From the NCBI GenBank assembly GCA_900769115.1, contig CAAGFJ010000006.1:1-24950 (forward strand): a stretch of 24,950 nucleotides of DNA, written 5' to 3'. The stretch is from Lachnospiraceae bacterium (GTDB lineage Bacteria > Bacillota > Clostridia > Lachnospirales > Lachnospiraceae). Below are positions 1-7,138 of the stretch, one piece after another. A model generated the notes under the pieces. The model was not told the DNA's origin. It searched no databases and saw only the letters and a program-made list of their open reading frames with translations. A program made the position numbers and the translations under genes. Each line of letters opens with the position of its first letter. Positions within the stretch are counted from its first letter, which is position 1.

Positions 1-64
1 TAAATCGCACCGACCTTATCCCCTATATCCAGTATGACACGAAACATGGGAAAGGGGGAATCTG

Positions 65-268
65 ATGAATAACAACGATATTCCCGTATGGGAAAAATAC
101 ACCCTTACCATTGAAGAAGCGTCAAAGTATTTCCGTATCGGAGAAAACAAGTTAAGACGATTGGCAGAGGAAAACAAGGACGCTGGCTGGCTCATTATGA
201 ATGGCAACCGCATACAGATTAAACGCCGACAGTTTGAACAGGTTATTGATAAATTGGACGCAATCTAA
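65..268 (+). CDS. xis: Tn916-type excisionase (Xis)
   Basis: A 67-residue protein with the winged-helix fold expected of Tn916 Xis, the directionality factor that bends DNA at the element ends and promotes excision by Int. The stretch YTLTIEEASKYFRIGENKLR (residues 12-31) and the basic segment around NGNRIQIKRRQFEQ are nearly identical to Tn916 Xis as I recall it, and the length matches the family. The start is supported by an AAGGGGG ribosome binding site ending a few bases upstream of the ATG. It lies 78 bp ahead of int in the same direction, the standard order. The 64 bases before it hold only this binding site and a TAA at position 1 that may end an upstream frame. Confidence 0.95.
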   Translation: MNNNDIPVWEKYTLTIEEASKYFRIGENKLRRLAEENKDAGWLIMNGNRIQIKRRQFEQVIDKLDAI

Positions 269-275
269 TGTAAAT

Positions 276-319
276 GAGCCTTGCATGTGTTATGATGAAC
301 ACAAGTCATATCAAGGCTC
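276..319 (+). promoter_or_regulatory. Hairpin in the xis-int spacer
   Basis: Perfect outer arms GAGCCTTG (276-283) and CAAGGCTC (312-319) enclose a second perfect stem TGTGTT (286-291) / AACACA (298-303). Only TTTCC follows, so this is a weak terminator at best. It would lie in the leader of the int message and could limit read-through from xis into int or influence int translation; that role is inference. Confidence 0.55.
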
Positions 320-346
320 TTTCCAACAAGGAAAGGAGCAGACACC

Positions 347-1540
347 ATGAAAGAAAAAAGACGGGATAACAAAGGTCGTATCCTGCATACTGGAGAGAGC
401 CAACGAACAGACGGAAAATACTTATATAAATATGTGGACGCATTTGGAAACACAAAATATGTGTATGCTTGGAGATTGACACCCACAGACCCGACACCAA
501 AGGGAAAACGGGAAAAACCCTCACTTCGAGAACTGGAACAGCAGATAAGACGGGATATTGAGGACGGTATCGATAGCACAGGCAAGAAAATGACGCTTTG
601 CCAACTCTATGCCAAACAGAACACACAGAGGGCAAATGTGAAGAAAAGCACAATGAAACAACGGGAACAACTCATGCGGTTATTGAAAGAGGACAAGTTA
701 GGTGCTAGGAGCATTGATACAATCAAACCCTCTGACGCTAAAGAATGGGCGTTACGCATGAAAGACAAAGGCTTTTCCTACAATACCATTAACAATCATA
801 AACGCTCGTTAAAAGCGTCATTCTATATCGCCATACAAGACGATTGTGTAAGGAAAAATCCCTTTGATTTCAAGTTAAGTGAAGTCCTAGAAAATGATAC
901 CAAAGAGAAAGTCGCATTGACAGAGGAACAAGAACAAGCCTTACTCTCATTTATCAAGACGGACAATGTGTATCACAAGCATTATGATGATGTGCTGATA
1001 TTATTAAAAACAGGACTTCGTATCTCGGAACTGTGCGGACTGACAGTAGCCGATATTGATTTCAAGAATGAAGTTGTGATAATCGACCACCAGTTACTAA
1101 AGAGCAAGGAACAAGGCTATTACATTGAAACGCCTAAAACAAAGAGCGGAATAAGGCAAGTGCCATTAAGCAGAGAAACAATACAGGCATTTCAACGGGT
1201 TATGAAAAAACGCCCAAAGGCAGAACCATTTGTGATAGACGGACGGGGCAACTTTCTATTTGTCAATCATAAAGGCAAGCCCAAAGTTGCGATTGATTAC
1301 AATATGCTTGTTGTCCGTATGGTAAAGAAATACAACAAGTACCATAAGGACAATCCCTTGCCACATATCACACCGCATACGCTACGCCATACGTTCTGCA
1401 CAAGGCTGGCAAGCAAGAACATGAACCCAAAAGATTTACAGTATATCATGGGACATTCCAACATTAGTATCACAATGAACTGGTACGCTCATGCGTCCAT
1501 AGATACCGCAAAATCAGAGGTTCAGCGTCTAATTGCATAG
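347..1540 (+). CDS. int: Tn916-family tyrosine integrase
   Basis: A 397-residue tyrosine recombinase that catalyses excision and integration of the element. Domains: an N-terminal arm-binding domain (about 1-75), a core-binding domain (about 80-180) and a catalytic domain (about 190-397). Visible catalytic residues are R225 in KTGLRISELCGL, the lysine region ETPKTKSG at 261-268, H344 and R347 in TPHTLRHTF, H370 in MGHSN, and nucleophile Y380 in MNWYAHA. The protein is about eight residues shorter than the 405-residue Tn916 Int, mostly at the C-terminus, and the NYY of Tn916 is NWY here, keeping the catalytic Tyr. An AAGGAG binding site precedes the ATG. All catalytic positions are present, so the enzyme should be active. 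Confidence 0.96.
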   Translation: MKEKRRDNKGRILHTGESQRTDGKYLYKYVDAFGNTKYVYAWRLTPTDPTPKGKREKPSLRELEQQIRRDIEDGIDSTGKKMTLCQLYAKQNTQRANVKKSTMKQREQLMRLLKEDKLGARSIDTIKPSDAKEWALRMKDKGFSYNTINNHKRSLKASFYIAIQDDCVRKNPFDFKLSEVLENDTKEKVALTEEQEQALLSFIKTDNVYHKHYDDVLILLKTGLRISELCGLTVADIDFKNEVVIIDHQLLKSKEQGYYIETPKTKSGIRQVPLSRETIQAFQRVMKKRPKAEPFVIDGRGNFLFVNHKGKPKVAIDYNMLVVRMVKKYNKYHKDNPLPHITPHTLRHTFCTRLASKNMNPKDLQYIMGHSNISITMNWYAHASIDTAKSEVQRLIA

Positions 1541-1545
1541 AAGTA

Positions 1546-1619
1546 TTTACCACGATTTTAACCACGATTGATAGGGAAAATATAAGAAGATAGACCTAGA
1601 TATGTGAGGTTTACCACAA
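1546..1619. repeat. Integrase arm-site-like repeats at the element end
   Basis: Three copies of a TTTACCAC-type word follow the int stop: TTTACCACGATT at 1546-1557, TTAACCACGATT at 1558-1569 and TTTACCACAA at 1610-1619. The first two are in direct tandem. Tn916 Int binds direct repeats inside each end of the element through its N-terminal domain; position and repetition fit that role here, but I have not matched them to the published Tn916 sites. Confidence 0.5.
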
Positions 1620-1626
1620 AAGCAAA

Positions 1627-1664
1627 ATGCCCGTAGAGCCGATAAAATAAGGCTTTGCGGACAT
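1627..1664 (+). terminator. Imperfect hairpin downstream of int
   Basis: The arms ATGCCCGTAGAGCC (1627-1640) and GGCTTTGCGGACAT (1651-1664) pair with three mismatches, two of which can be G-U in RNA. The loop is ten AT-rich bases. No T-run follows, so efficiency as a Rho-independent terminator is doubtful; it may mark the end of the int message. Confidence 0.4.
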
Positions 1665-1717
1665 TTAAGAAGATATAAAAAGATACTCAAAAAGACATAT
1701 ATAATTTAGAAGTAAAT

Positions 1718-2101
1718 TTGGTAAATCTTTATCTGTTATGTTTTCTGATGCTGTTTGGAACAGTTGTATGTGCAAGTACAACAGATTCTGCGTGGACATA
1801 CAAGAATTATTCCGGCACAGGTTACACCAGCGACCGGTTGAAAGAACAATCCGGTAATGTATATTGTTATCCGACATCAGGAAATGGTGTTTATGTAACA
1901 GTGCAGAAGATGAGCAATCAATCAGCGGCATCTTCCAAGAAAGTAAAATTAAATAGAGGTAAACATTATACCATGGGCAACCGTGCCGGTGCGAATTGCT
2001 ATGTAAGACTTAAGTTTAATTCAGTCACTATTGATTCTACAATCAACTCTGGAAAATGGAGTCCGGACGCGTCTAAAGATTATACAGTAGTCGGCCGATA
2101 A
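1718..2101 (+). CDS. Small secreted Cys-containing protein, N-terminus probably replaced by element insertion
   Basis: A 127-residue reading if TTG 1718 is used. Residues 2-19 (VNLYLLCFLMLFGTVVCA) are a signal-peptide hydrophobic core without the usual Lys/Arg start, followed by a polar mature region of about 107 residues with two Cys (C50, C94) that could form a disulfide. There is no ATG and no clear ribosome binding site. The frame stays open back to the TAA at 1676-1678 through AT-rich element sequence, so the native start was probably displaced by the Tn916-like insertion. The mature part recalls DUF2712/lactococcin-972-like secreted peptides found beside ABC transporters, but that is tentative. 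It leads the operon that continues to 5856. It may be silent, or expressed from an element-borne promoter and a replacement start. Confidence 0.6.
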   Translation: MVNLYLLCFLMLFGTVVCASTTDSAWTYKNYSGTGYTSDRLKEQSGNVYCYPTSGNGVYVTVQKMSNQSAASSKKVKLNRGKHYTMGNRAGANCYVRLKFNSVTIDSTINSGKWSPDASKDYTVVGR

Positions 2102-2108
2102 TTCTCGC

Positions 2109-2141
2109 AGCCGGATATATCTGGTTATGGTATGTCCGGCT
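2109..2141 (+). promoter_or_regulatory. Hairpin between the secreted protein gene and the downstream operon
   Basis: Perfect arms AGCCGGA (2109-2115) and TCCGGCT (2135-2141) with a 19-base loop, eight bases after the upstream stop and before the AGGAAAGGAG binding site of the next gene. There is no T-run. It could act as a partial terminator or an mRNA-stability element that sets the ratio of the secreted protein to the transporter genes. Confidence 0.4.
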
Positions 2142-2163
2142 CTTATGAGGAAAGGAGTTTGTC

Positions 2164-3021
2164 ATGAAGAAAAAGATTATTGGTGTTGGAATTATCATAT
2201 GTATTGGCTTATTGGTCTGCCTGGGAATTATAATGTATCGTATCCACCAGAAAGATACCCTGCAGACAGGGAACGTAACCGAAGTAACCGTTACGGAACA
2301 GACTAACACGGAACAGACCGACACCACAGAGCAGGCATCCAAGGATGCATATCCGGATTACACACAGCCAATCGAAAAGGATGAATATGTGTTTGAAATA
2401 TTAGATTACCAATATGTGGATAAACTGCAGGATTACCCCGGATATTCCGAAGAGTATATGTATTTTGAGGATATTCCCGAGGAGGGAACCGATATCCGCA
2501 TGCAGAATCAGGTTGACTATGAGTCGGTATATAAGGAAGCTCCGGAATTTGAAAAGGTAGACAAGGGACTGTCGGATGCTTCTATAGATGAACAATATTC
2601 CATTATTCAGGATACACAGCCGATTGTAGACAAATACACAACACAAGTCGAGGTTCCGTATGATTACCTGTTCCTTCACTGCCGGCTGACCAATCAATTA
2701 GACCGGGAACGAACGATTGCAATTAATGACCAATGTCTGGCAATCGTTAAGAATGGAACATGGAATTATATAGAGGATCATCTGATCTATCCTATTTATT
2801 TTGACCAGTCCCCGTTAGAGAATACCAACAGCAGCTTTTTCATAATAGATGCATTTGGTGCCAATGAGACTTTGGAATTTACAATAGCGTATGCAATACC
2901 GGAGGATAATGCAGATGGTTCCTACTATGTAGGGGCGCCGGATCCAATTAATGATGCAGACGGCAATCCACAGAATCCGACAGAACAGACGATGTACATG
3001 CGGTATCTGTTTGAACGTTAG
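2164..3021 (+). CDS. Membrane-anchored extracytoplasmic protein of unknown function
   Basis: A 285-residue protein with a basic N-terminus (MKKK), one transmembrane segment at about 6-24, a Thr/Gln/Glu-rich low-complexity linker at about 38-60, and then an acidic, Tyr-rich folded domain that should face outward. No lipobox Cys follows the hydrophobic stretch, so it is probably an uncleaved N-terminal anchor. A strong AGGAAAGGAG site precedes the ATG. It shares layout and local patterns (a YPDY motif; a beta-strand segment of the form YLFLHCRLTNQ, resembling VLCLCLEVSMNQ in its neighbour) with the next protein, so the two are probably paralogues. It may belong to the DUF5027-like families, but I am not certain. 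By context it could be an accessory subunit or a substrate-sensing partner of the ABC transporter. Confidence 0.8.
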   Translation: MKKKIIGVGIIICIGLLVCLGIIMYRIHQKDTLQTGNVTEVTVTEQTNTEQTDTTEQASKDAYPDYTQPIEKDEYVFEILDYQYVDKLQDYPGYSEEYMYFEDIPEEGTDIRMQNQVDYESVYKEAPEFEKVDKGLSDASIDEQYSIIQDTQPIVDKYTTQVEVPYDYLFLHCRLTNQLDRERTIAINDQCLAIVKNGTWNYIEDHLIYPIYFDQSPLENTNSSFFIIDAFGANETLEFTIAYAIPEDNADGSYYVGAPDPINDADGNPQNPTEQTMYMRYLFER

Positions 3022-3031
3022 GGGTGGGAAT

Positions 3032-3592
3032 ATGAATCACTTTATGAAGAAGAACAACAGATATATGATCGTTTTCTGCACACTGTTACTGCTATGTCTA
3101 TGGGGTGTGCAGGTGTATCGTGTGAATTCAACAACGCATATAGAAGAAAAGATCTATCATCTTAACGATACAATACGTTATGACATCTGGACAATCCGGA
3201 TGACAGGATATGAATGGTATGACACCCGGGAGTTCCGGCAGAAGGTATATCCGGATTATCAGCCATCCCAGTCATCTGATCAGGTACTATGCCTGTGTCT
3301 GGAAGTATCGATGAATCAGGAACAAAGCACCCGGTATAATTGGGATACTTTTACTGAGAATGGATTCCGGACACAGACATGGTTTCAGGGAATTAATCTG
3401 GATATATTTTCTTATATGAATCAGAGCTCCTTTCAGACGATGGCAGACGAGGATACCTGTAAGCTGCAGATACCGGTATGCATACCTGCAGATGTAGCCG
3501 GCAGTAATACAACATATGATTATGTACTATCTACTTTTCCGGAGGTAGTTATGATACGAATAGAGATTGGAAAGGACAGGGATGCATTATGA
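3032..3592 (+). CDS. Second membrane-anchored extracytoplasmic protein, paralogue-like
   Basis: A 186-residue protein. I choose ATG 3032 (MNHFMKKNNR) because AGGGGTGGGA sits just upstream; a longer in-frame start at 2951 lies inside the preceding gene. One N-terminal transmembrane helix at about 12-28 is followed by an extracellular domain with YPDY and DQVLCLCLEVSMNQ, echoing the previous protein. The domain contains several Cys. The stop codon overlaps the ATG of the following permease (ATGA), indicating translational coupling and a shared complex or pathway. The function is not recognised. Confidence 0.8.
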   Translation: MNHFMKKNNRYMIVFCTLLLLCLWGVQVYRVNSTTHIEEKIYHLNDTIRYDIWTIRMTGYEWYDTREFRQKVYPDYQPSQSSDQVLCLCLEVSMNQEQSTRYNWDTFTENGFRTQTWFQGINLDIFSYMNQSSFQTMADEDTCKLQIPVCIPADVAGSNTTYDYVLSTFPEVVMIRIEIGKDRDAL

Positions 3593-4386
3593 AGAATTTG
3601 TGGAAGATGGAGGTACAGCGTGTCTTACATAATAAAGGCACATGGGCTGTATTGCTAATTATGATGGTAATGGTATTCGTTGACGGTTATCTGTTTCATG
3701 ATCTGTCCAGAGATTCCGGAAAGTATCTGTACCCTGATTTATTTCTACAGGGCTGGCTGCCTATGGATTATCAGTTTGTGTTTGGCAGTCTGTTTCGTGC
3801 CATGCTTCCGCTGTTTGCATCGATTCCGTTTGGAGCATCCTACTATAATGATAAGACATCCGGTTACATTAAGAATATCTGCACACAGGTTCCGCCAAGG
3901 CAGTATCACATTGTAAAGTACATGGTTACCTTCCTGTCCGGAACCCTTTCCGTTATACTTCCGCTGTTATTAAGCTTAATGCTGGTGCTTACCTATCTTC
4001 CTGTTTTGAAGCCCCAGCCGTTTGCGTATCAGGGAATTGCGGATTATGCTTTTCTGAGATTATTCTATCTGCATCCGGTCTGGTATGCCTTACTTTACAT
4101 ACTGATAAACGGTGTGTTTGGAGGGCTGGCTGCGGTATGCTCGTTATGTATCTCCAGCCATGCAAGGAGCCGGTTCTCCGTGCTTGTACTGCCGTTTACC
4201 GTATATCTGTTAGGCGGAGCTTTTCTAGAACAACTGAACCTAAGTTGGTTCAGTATATATGATATGATAAATCCGCTTCAGGAACGTCCGGTCAACCAAT
4301 ATCTGATCGGAATGGCTATCGTACTCGGAATTATATTAACTGTGTATTGGTTTTGTTTCAAACAGTCAAAGGAGGATATATTGTAA
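3589..4386 (+). CDS. ABC-2-type transporter permease
   Basis: A 265-residue integral membrane protein with six predicted helices (about 18-36, 66-84, 112-138, 165-186, 195-212, 236-255), typical of ABC-2 permeases that export drugs, peptides or lipid-linked compounds. The cytoplasmic motif YYNDKTSGYIKNI at about 85-97 is the conserved region after the second helix, where these permeases contact the ATPase. It overlaps the upstream gene by four bases and the ATPase gene by one, so it is translated in step with both. It ends in EDIL, and the second permease ends in KDIL, which together with similar topology suggests an ancient duplication. Confidence 0.88.
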   Translation: MKNLWKMEVQRVLHNKGTWAVLLIMMVMVFVDGYLFHDLSRDSGKYLYPDLFLQGWLPMDYQFVFGSLFRAMLPLFASIPFGASYYNDKTSGYIKNICTQVPPRQYHIVKYMVTFLSGTLSVILPLLLSLMLVLTYLPVLKPQPFAYQGIADYAFLRLFYLHPVWYALLYILINGVFGGLAAVCSLCISSHARSRFSVLVLPFTVYLLGGAFLEQLNLSWFSIYDMINPLQERPVNQYLIGMAIVLGIILTVYWFCFKQSKEDIL

Positions 4387-5030
4387 TGGCATATATAGAG
4401 ATCAGTGGATTATGTAAAGAGATTGCAGGAACTCCCATTCTGCATGATATCAATCTGTTTCTGACACCGGGAAAGATCTATGGATTAAGAGGTAAGAATG
4501 GCTGCGGCAAGACAATGCTGTTGCGCTCAATCTGTGGACTCATTGCTCCAACCAAGGGGACGATCACAATTAACGATAAGCTTCTACATAAAGATATCAG
4601 CATTCCGGAAAGTATCGGGGCACTGATTGAGAATCCGGCATTCTTAGATGAATATACGGGACAGGAGAATCTGCAGATTCTGGCAGAATTAGGCGGTGTC
4701 CGTGACAAAGAAGCGGTTGCTGCTGCATTAGAACGGGTGGGACTGACAGAGGATCGTTCCAAGTTATACCGCAAATATTCGCTTGGCATGAAGCAAAAGC
4801 TAGGGATTGCCAATGCCATTATGAATGAGCCGGATATCATTATTCTCGACGAACCGATCAATGCCTTAGACGAAGACAGTGTGGGTGTTATCCGTAACAG
4901 TTTATTTGAACTGCGTGATAAAGGCCGGCTGATCATTGTTGCATGCCATGACAGAGAAGAATTAGACTATCTGTCAGATGAGATCTATGTAATGGCACAT
5001 GGAGAAATCATTCGGAAGGAGAATTCCTGA
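4386..5030 (+). CDS. ABC transporter ATP-binding protein
   Basis: A 214-residue ATPase that powers the flanking permeases. Walker A is GKNGCGKT at 36-43, the Q-loop region lies near IENPAFLDEYTGQENL, the signature is YSLGMKQ at 131-137 (the LGMKQ variant common in BcrA/NatA-type ATPases), Walker B is IIILDEP at 151-157 and the switch His is H188 in VACHD. ATG 4386 is chosen because AAAGGAGG is spaced properly upstream; a longer in-frame start at 4347 sits inside the permease gene. It is slightly short for the family because the C-terminal extension seen in many BcrA relatives is absent. Confidence 0.95.
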   Translation: MAYIEISGLCKEIAGTPILHDINLFLTPGKIYGLRGKNGCGKTMLLRSICGLIAPTKGTITINDKLLHKDISIPESIGALIENPAFLDEYTGQENLQILAELGGVRDKEAVAAALERVGLTEDRSKLYRKYSLGMKQKLGIANAIMNEPDIIILDEPINALDEDSVGVIRNSLFELRDKGRLIIVACHDREELDYLSDEIYVMAHGEIIRKENS

Positions 5031-5031
5031 T

Positions 5032-5856
5032 ATGTTTCGATTATTAAAATATGATTTTAAAAGAGGCACCCTGCAATACTTTAAAGGATATTTGTGTGTA
5101 TTTGTAATAGGGCTTTGCAGTTCCCTCTATCTGAAAAATATAATTGGCGATATGAATGCTTCCGGTATTCTGGCATCCCATGGAACCATAATAGATTACT
5201 ATATGTATGCCATGAAGGGAATGGAAACCTATGTACTTAAGAAGGATTCCTTCTTTCAGATTCCTGTATATTGGTTCTGCTATCACGTCATGCTTGCTTA
5301 TATCATCGGAAGTTACACACAAAATGATTTTACCGGATATGCAAAGAACACCATCCTTGCAACCAAAACCCGGATGGGCTGGTGGGGAGCAAAGTGTCTG
5401 TGGTGTATCGGAAGTGTAATCCTTTACTACATAATCGGATTTGCAGGCGCCATTACCTGGGCGGTCATCTCACATGCACAGATATCCTTGCAGGTAACAA
5501 AAGAACTTATGAAAAGCTTTGGCGAAGGACTCCTGTATCTATCGAACGGACAGATTCTTTTATTGGTAATCGTTCTGCCATGTCTGGTATCGATCGGCGT
5601 ATCCTTATTGCAGATCTTGCTCAGCTTAAGATTCGGATCGGTTGCCAGCTTCGCATGCATCTGTGTCATATATGTATTATCTGTGTATTATACCAATCCA
5701 TTCATGATTGGCAACTATACCATATGGCGAAGAAATAATACCGTATGTGCCGGCTCGAATATACATATGTCGATTGGTATTATATATGCATTATTATTAA
5801 TCACCATCACGATCACAATCGGAATGATATATGTAGATGAGAAGGATATTTTATAA
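5032..5856 (+). CDS. ABC-2-type transporter permease, second subunit
   Basis: A 274-residue membrane protein with six predicted helices (about 19-35, 77-95, 120-143, 172-195, 202-219, 245-266). It has the same plan as the first permease, including a cytoplasmic NDFTGYAKNTI segment after helix 2, matching NDKTSGYIKNI there. ATG 5032 follows GAAGGAGAAT; an earlier in-frame ATG at 4999 falls within the ATPase gene. Two different permeases with one ATPase implies a heterodimeric channel. No strong terminator is visible right after its stop. Confidence 0.87.
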   Translation: MFRLLKYDFKRGTLQYFKGYLCVFVIGLCSSLYLKNIIGDMNASGILASHGTIIDYYMYAMKGMETYVLKKDSFFQIPVYWFCYHVMLAYIIGSYTQNDFTGYAKNTILATKTRMGWWGAKCLWCIGSVILYYIIGFAGAITWAVISHAQISLQVTKELMKSFGEGLLYLSNGQILLLVIVLPCLVSIGVSLLQILLSLRFGSVASFACICVIYVLSVYYTNPFMIGNYTIWRRNNTVCAGSNIHMSIGIIYALLLITITITIGMIYVDEKDIL

Positions 5857-5890
5857 TATTGTAGAATAAGAGCTGTCTGCTTAGTGAATT

Positions 5891-6012
5891 GCAAAGCGTG
5901 CCAGAAAAAGGCTTGTCAAGTGCAAAGTATGCCTAAAATCCTACAATGTGTGCCAGAAAAGTGCTTGTCAAGTGCAAAGTGTGCCTAAAATCTTACAAAG
6001 TGTGCCAGAAGG
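5891..6012 (+). repeat. 52-bp tandem repeat (about 2.2 copies) with inner half-repeats
   Basis: The word GTGCCAG recurs at 5898, 5950 and 6002, exactly 52 bp apart. Copies one and two differ at only a few bases, and copy three is cut short at the ribosome binding site of the tiny ORF at 6021. Inside each unit a related CAAAGTGTGCC word occurs twice, giving starts at 5891, 5922, 5943, 5974 and 5995 with alternating 31- and 21-bp spacing. It lies between the ABC operon and nfo, which is on the opposite strand. A regulator array or slippage product are both possible. Confidence 0.85.
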
Positions 6013-6020
6013 GAGAGCTT

Positions 6021-6077
6021 ATGAAGAAATATATTACTGCAATGTTTCTTGCCGGTATTCTGATCCCAACCGGGTGA
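6021..6077 (+). CDS. 18-codon hydrophobic peptide or stump of a lipoprotein signal peptide
   Basis: ATG 6021 follows GGGAG with five-base spacing and encodes MKKYITAMFLAGILIPTG, then TGA. It has the form of an N-terminal signal peptide: two Lys, a hydrophobic core, then turn residues. The stop falls where a lipoprotein Cys would be expected, so it may be the remains of a lipoprotein gene; translation past the stop meets further stops within a few codons. It could instead be a genuine small membrane peptide. No homologue is recognised. Confidence 0.3.
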   Translation: MKKYITAMFLAGILIPTG

Positions 6078-6157
6078 CCACCTATGTGAACGAAAGCCGG
6101 TAATGACCCCTGTATTATCGGATAGACATACAATTACATAGGATCACATATATTGCA

Positions 6158-6191
6158 AATGCCCGATCCTACTCCATTCGGATCGGGCATT
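6158..6191. terminator. Bidirectional terminator-like hairpin between the ABC operon and nfo
   Basis: A perfect 12-bp stem, AATGCCCGATCC (6158-6169) with GGATCGGGCATT (6180-6191), has a 10-base loop. On the plus strand CTTTTATCTTTCTT follows, a fair T-rich tail; on the minus strand the tail is weak. It sits 23 bp past the nfo stop and between convergent transcription units, so it probably ends both. Confidence 0.8.
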
Positions 6192-6214
6192 CTTTTATCT
6201 TTCTTATAATCCTC

Positions 6215-7117
6215 TTACTGATTGTCCCGTAATATCTTCTCAATCATATCCGGGTCAAACTTACCGCTGCGAATCATTGCAATCTCATACGCATATGGTG
6301 GATAAGACTTCTTCGCATTCTCCGGATCTTTCACATATGGTGTCTCTAAGATCTTTGGAACATCCGCAAAGTTCTCATCTTTTATCACCTGCATGAGCGC
6401 ATCAAACCCAATATGTCCAAATCCAAAATTCTCATGCCTGTCTTTGGCTGCTCCCGGTTCGTTCTTGCTGTCGTTAATATGAAATACCGCAATCTGGTCT
6501 TTCCCGATAATCCGGTCAAACTGCTCCATCACACCATCGTAATCATGAATGATATCGTATCCGGCATCACTCGTATGACAGGTATCAAAGCAGACACGCA
6601 ACTTGTCATTATATACAACACCATCATAGATCATCGCCAGCTCTTCAAAACTTCTTCCAATCTCGCTGCCTTTTCCAGCCATTGTCTCTAAGGCGATATG
6701 CACATTCGTATCCTTGGTCAGTACCGAATTGATTCCCTTGATAATCTGGGCAACTCCGGCCTCTACACCTTCCCCGACATGGGAACCCGGATGAAGCACC
6801 AATGTCTTTGACCCCATTGCCTCGGTCCGTTGCAGCTCCACCTCTAAGAATTCAACTGCAATCTGATAGGTCTCCGGTTTCACGCAGTTTGCCAGATTAA
6901 TGATATACGGTGCATGTACGACAAATTCATCGATTCCATGCTCTTTCATAAGTGCCTGTGCCTGCGGAATACACAACTCGCTGACATCCTTTCGTCTCGT
7001 ATTCTGTGGTGCACCTGTATATAACATAAATGTATTTGCACCATAAGAAAGTGCCTCTTTCACAGAACCCAGCATCATTTCTTTTCCTGACATTCCAACA
7101 TGACTACCTATCTTCAT
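6215..7117 (-). CDS. nfo: Deoxyribonuclease IV (AP endonuclease IV)
   Basis: A 300-residue TIM-barrel enzyme that cleaves DNA 5' to abasic sites in base-excision repair, in the cytoplasm. The full tri-zinc ligand set is visible: H68 (VVHAPY), H109 (LVLHPGSH), E144 (ALETMAGKG), D178 and H181 (CFDTCHTSDAGYD), H213 (VFHINDSK), D226 and H228 (KDRHENFGFGHIG) and E258 (LETPY). The length is normal. It is the last gene of a minus-strand run, 21 bp after the cellulase gene, and is preceded by an AAAGGAA binding site. Nothing suggests loss of function. Confidence 0.97.
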   Translation of the reverse strand: MKIGSHVGMSGKEMMLGSVKEALSYGANTFMLYTGAPQNTRRKDVSELCIPQAQALMKEHGIDEFVVHAPYIINLANCVKPETYQIAVEFLEVELQRTEAMGSKTLVLHPGSHVGEGVEAGVAQIIKGINSVLTKDTNVHIALETMAGKGSEIGRSFEELAMIYDGVVYNDKLRVCFDTCHTSDAGYDIIHDYDGVMEQFDRIIGKDQIAVFHINDSKNEPGAAKDRHENFGFGHIGFDALMQVIKDENFADVPKILETPYVKDPENAKKSYPPYAYEIAMIRSGKFDPDMIEKILRDNQ

Positions 7118-7138
7118 AACTCTCTATTTCCTTTCCGT

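Larger units (their letters stand above)
1..1712 (+). mobile_element. Integrase end of a Tn916-family conjugative element (partial)
   Basis: The window opens inside a Tn916-type integrative conjugative element. Seen directly: an excisionase gene, then an integrase gene, both matching the Tn916 Xis and Int proteins as I remember them, followed by short repeats resembling integrase arm sites and about 170 bp of AT-rich non-coding DNA. In Tn916, xis and int are the last genes before one end of the element, so the conjugation and accessory genes should lie left of position 1. The exact terminus is not visible without an empty-site comparison. I place it near 1700-1717 because the next reading frame there changes character from AT-rich end sequence to a signal peptide. 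Confidence 0.85.

Noticed and set aside
347..1540. Loss of the integrase catalytic tyrosine, because Tn916 NYY reads NWY here
   Set aside because: Counting against the remembered Tn916 sequence, the nucleophile is the second of the two positions, and that Tyr is kept.
1718..2101. Firm call as a lactococcin 972 bacteriocin
   Set aside because: General size and secretion fit, but the mature sequence is longer and lacks a clear match to the bacteriocin as I recall it.
4478..4936. 152-codon antisense ORF opposite the ABC ATPase gene
   Set aside because: It lies wholly opposite a well-supported gene with Walker motifs; its translation is low-quality Ser-rich with no binding site.
5891..6012. CRISPR array
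   Set aside because: Only about 2.2 copies, the whole 52-bp unit repeats including the would-be spacer, and there are no cas genes in the window.
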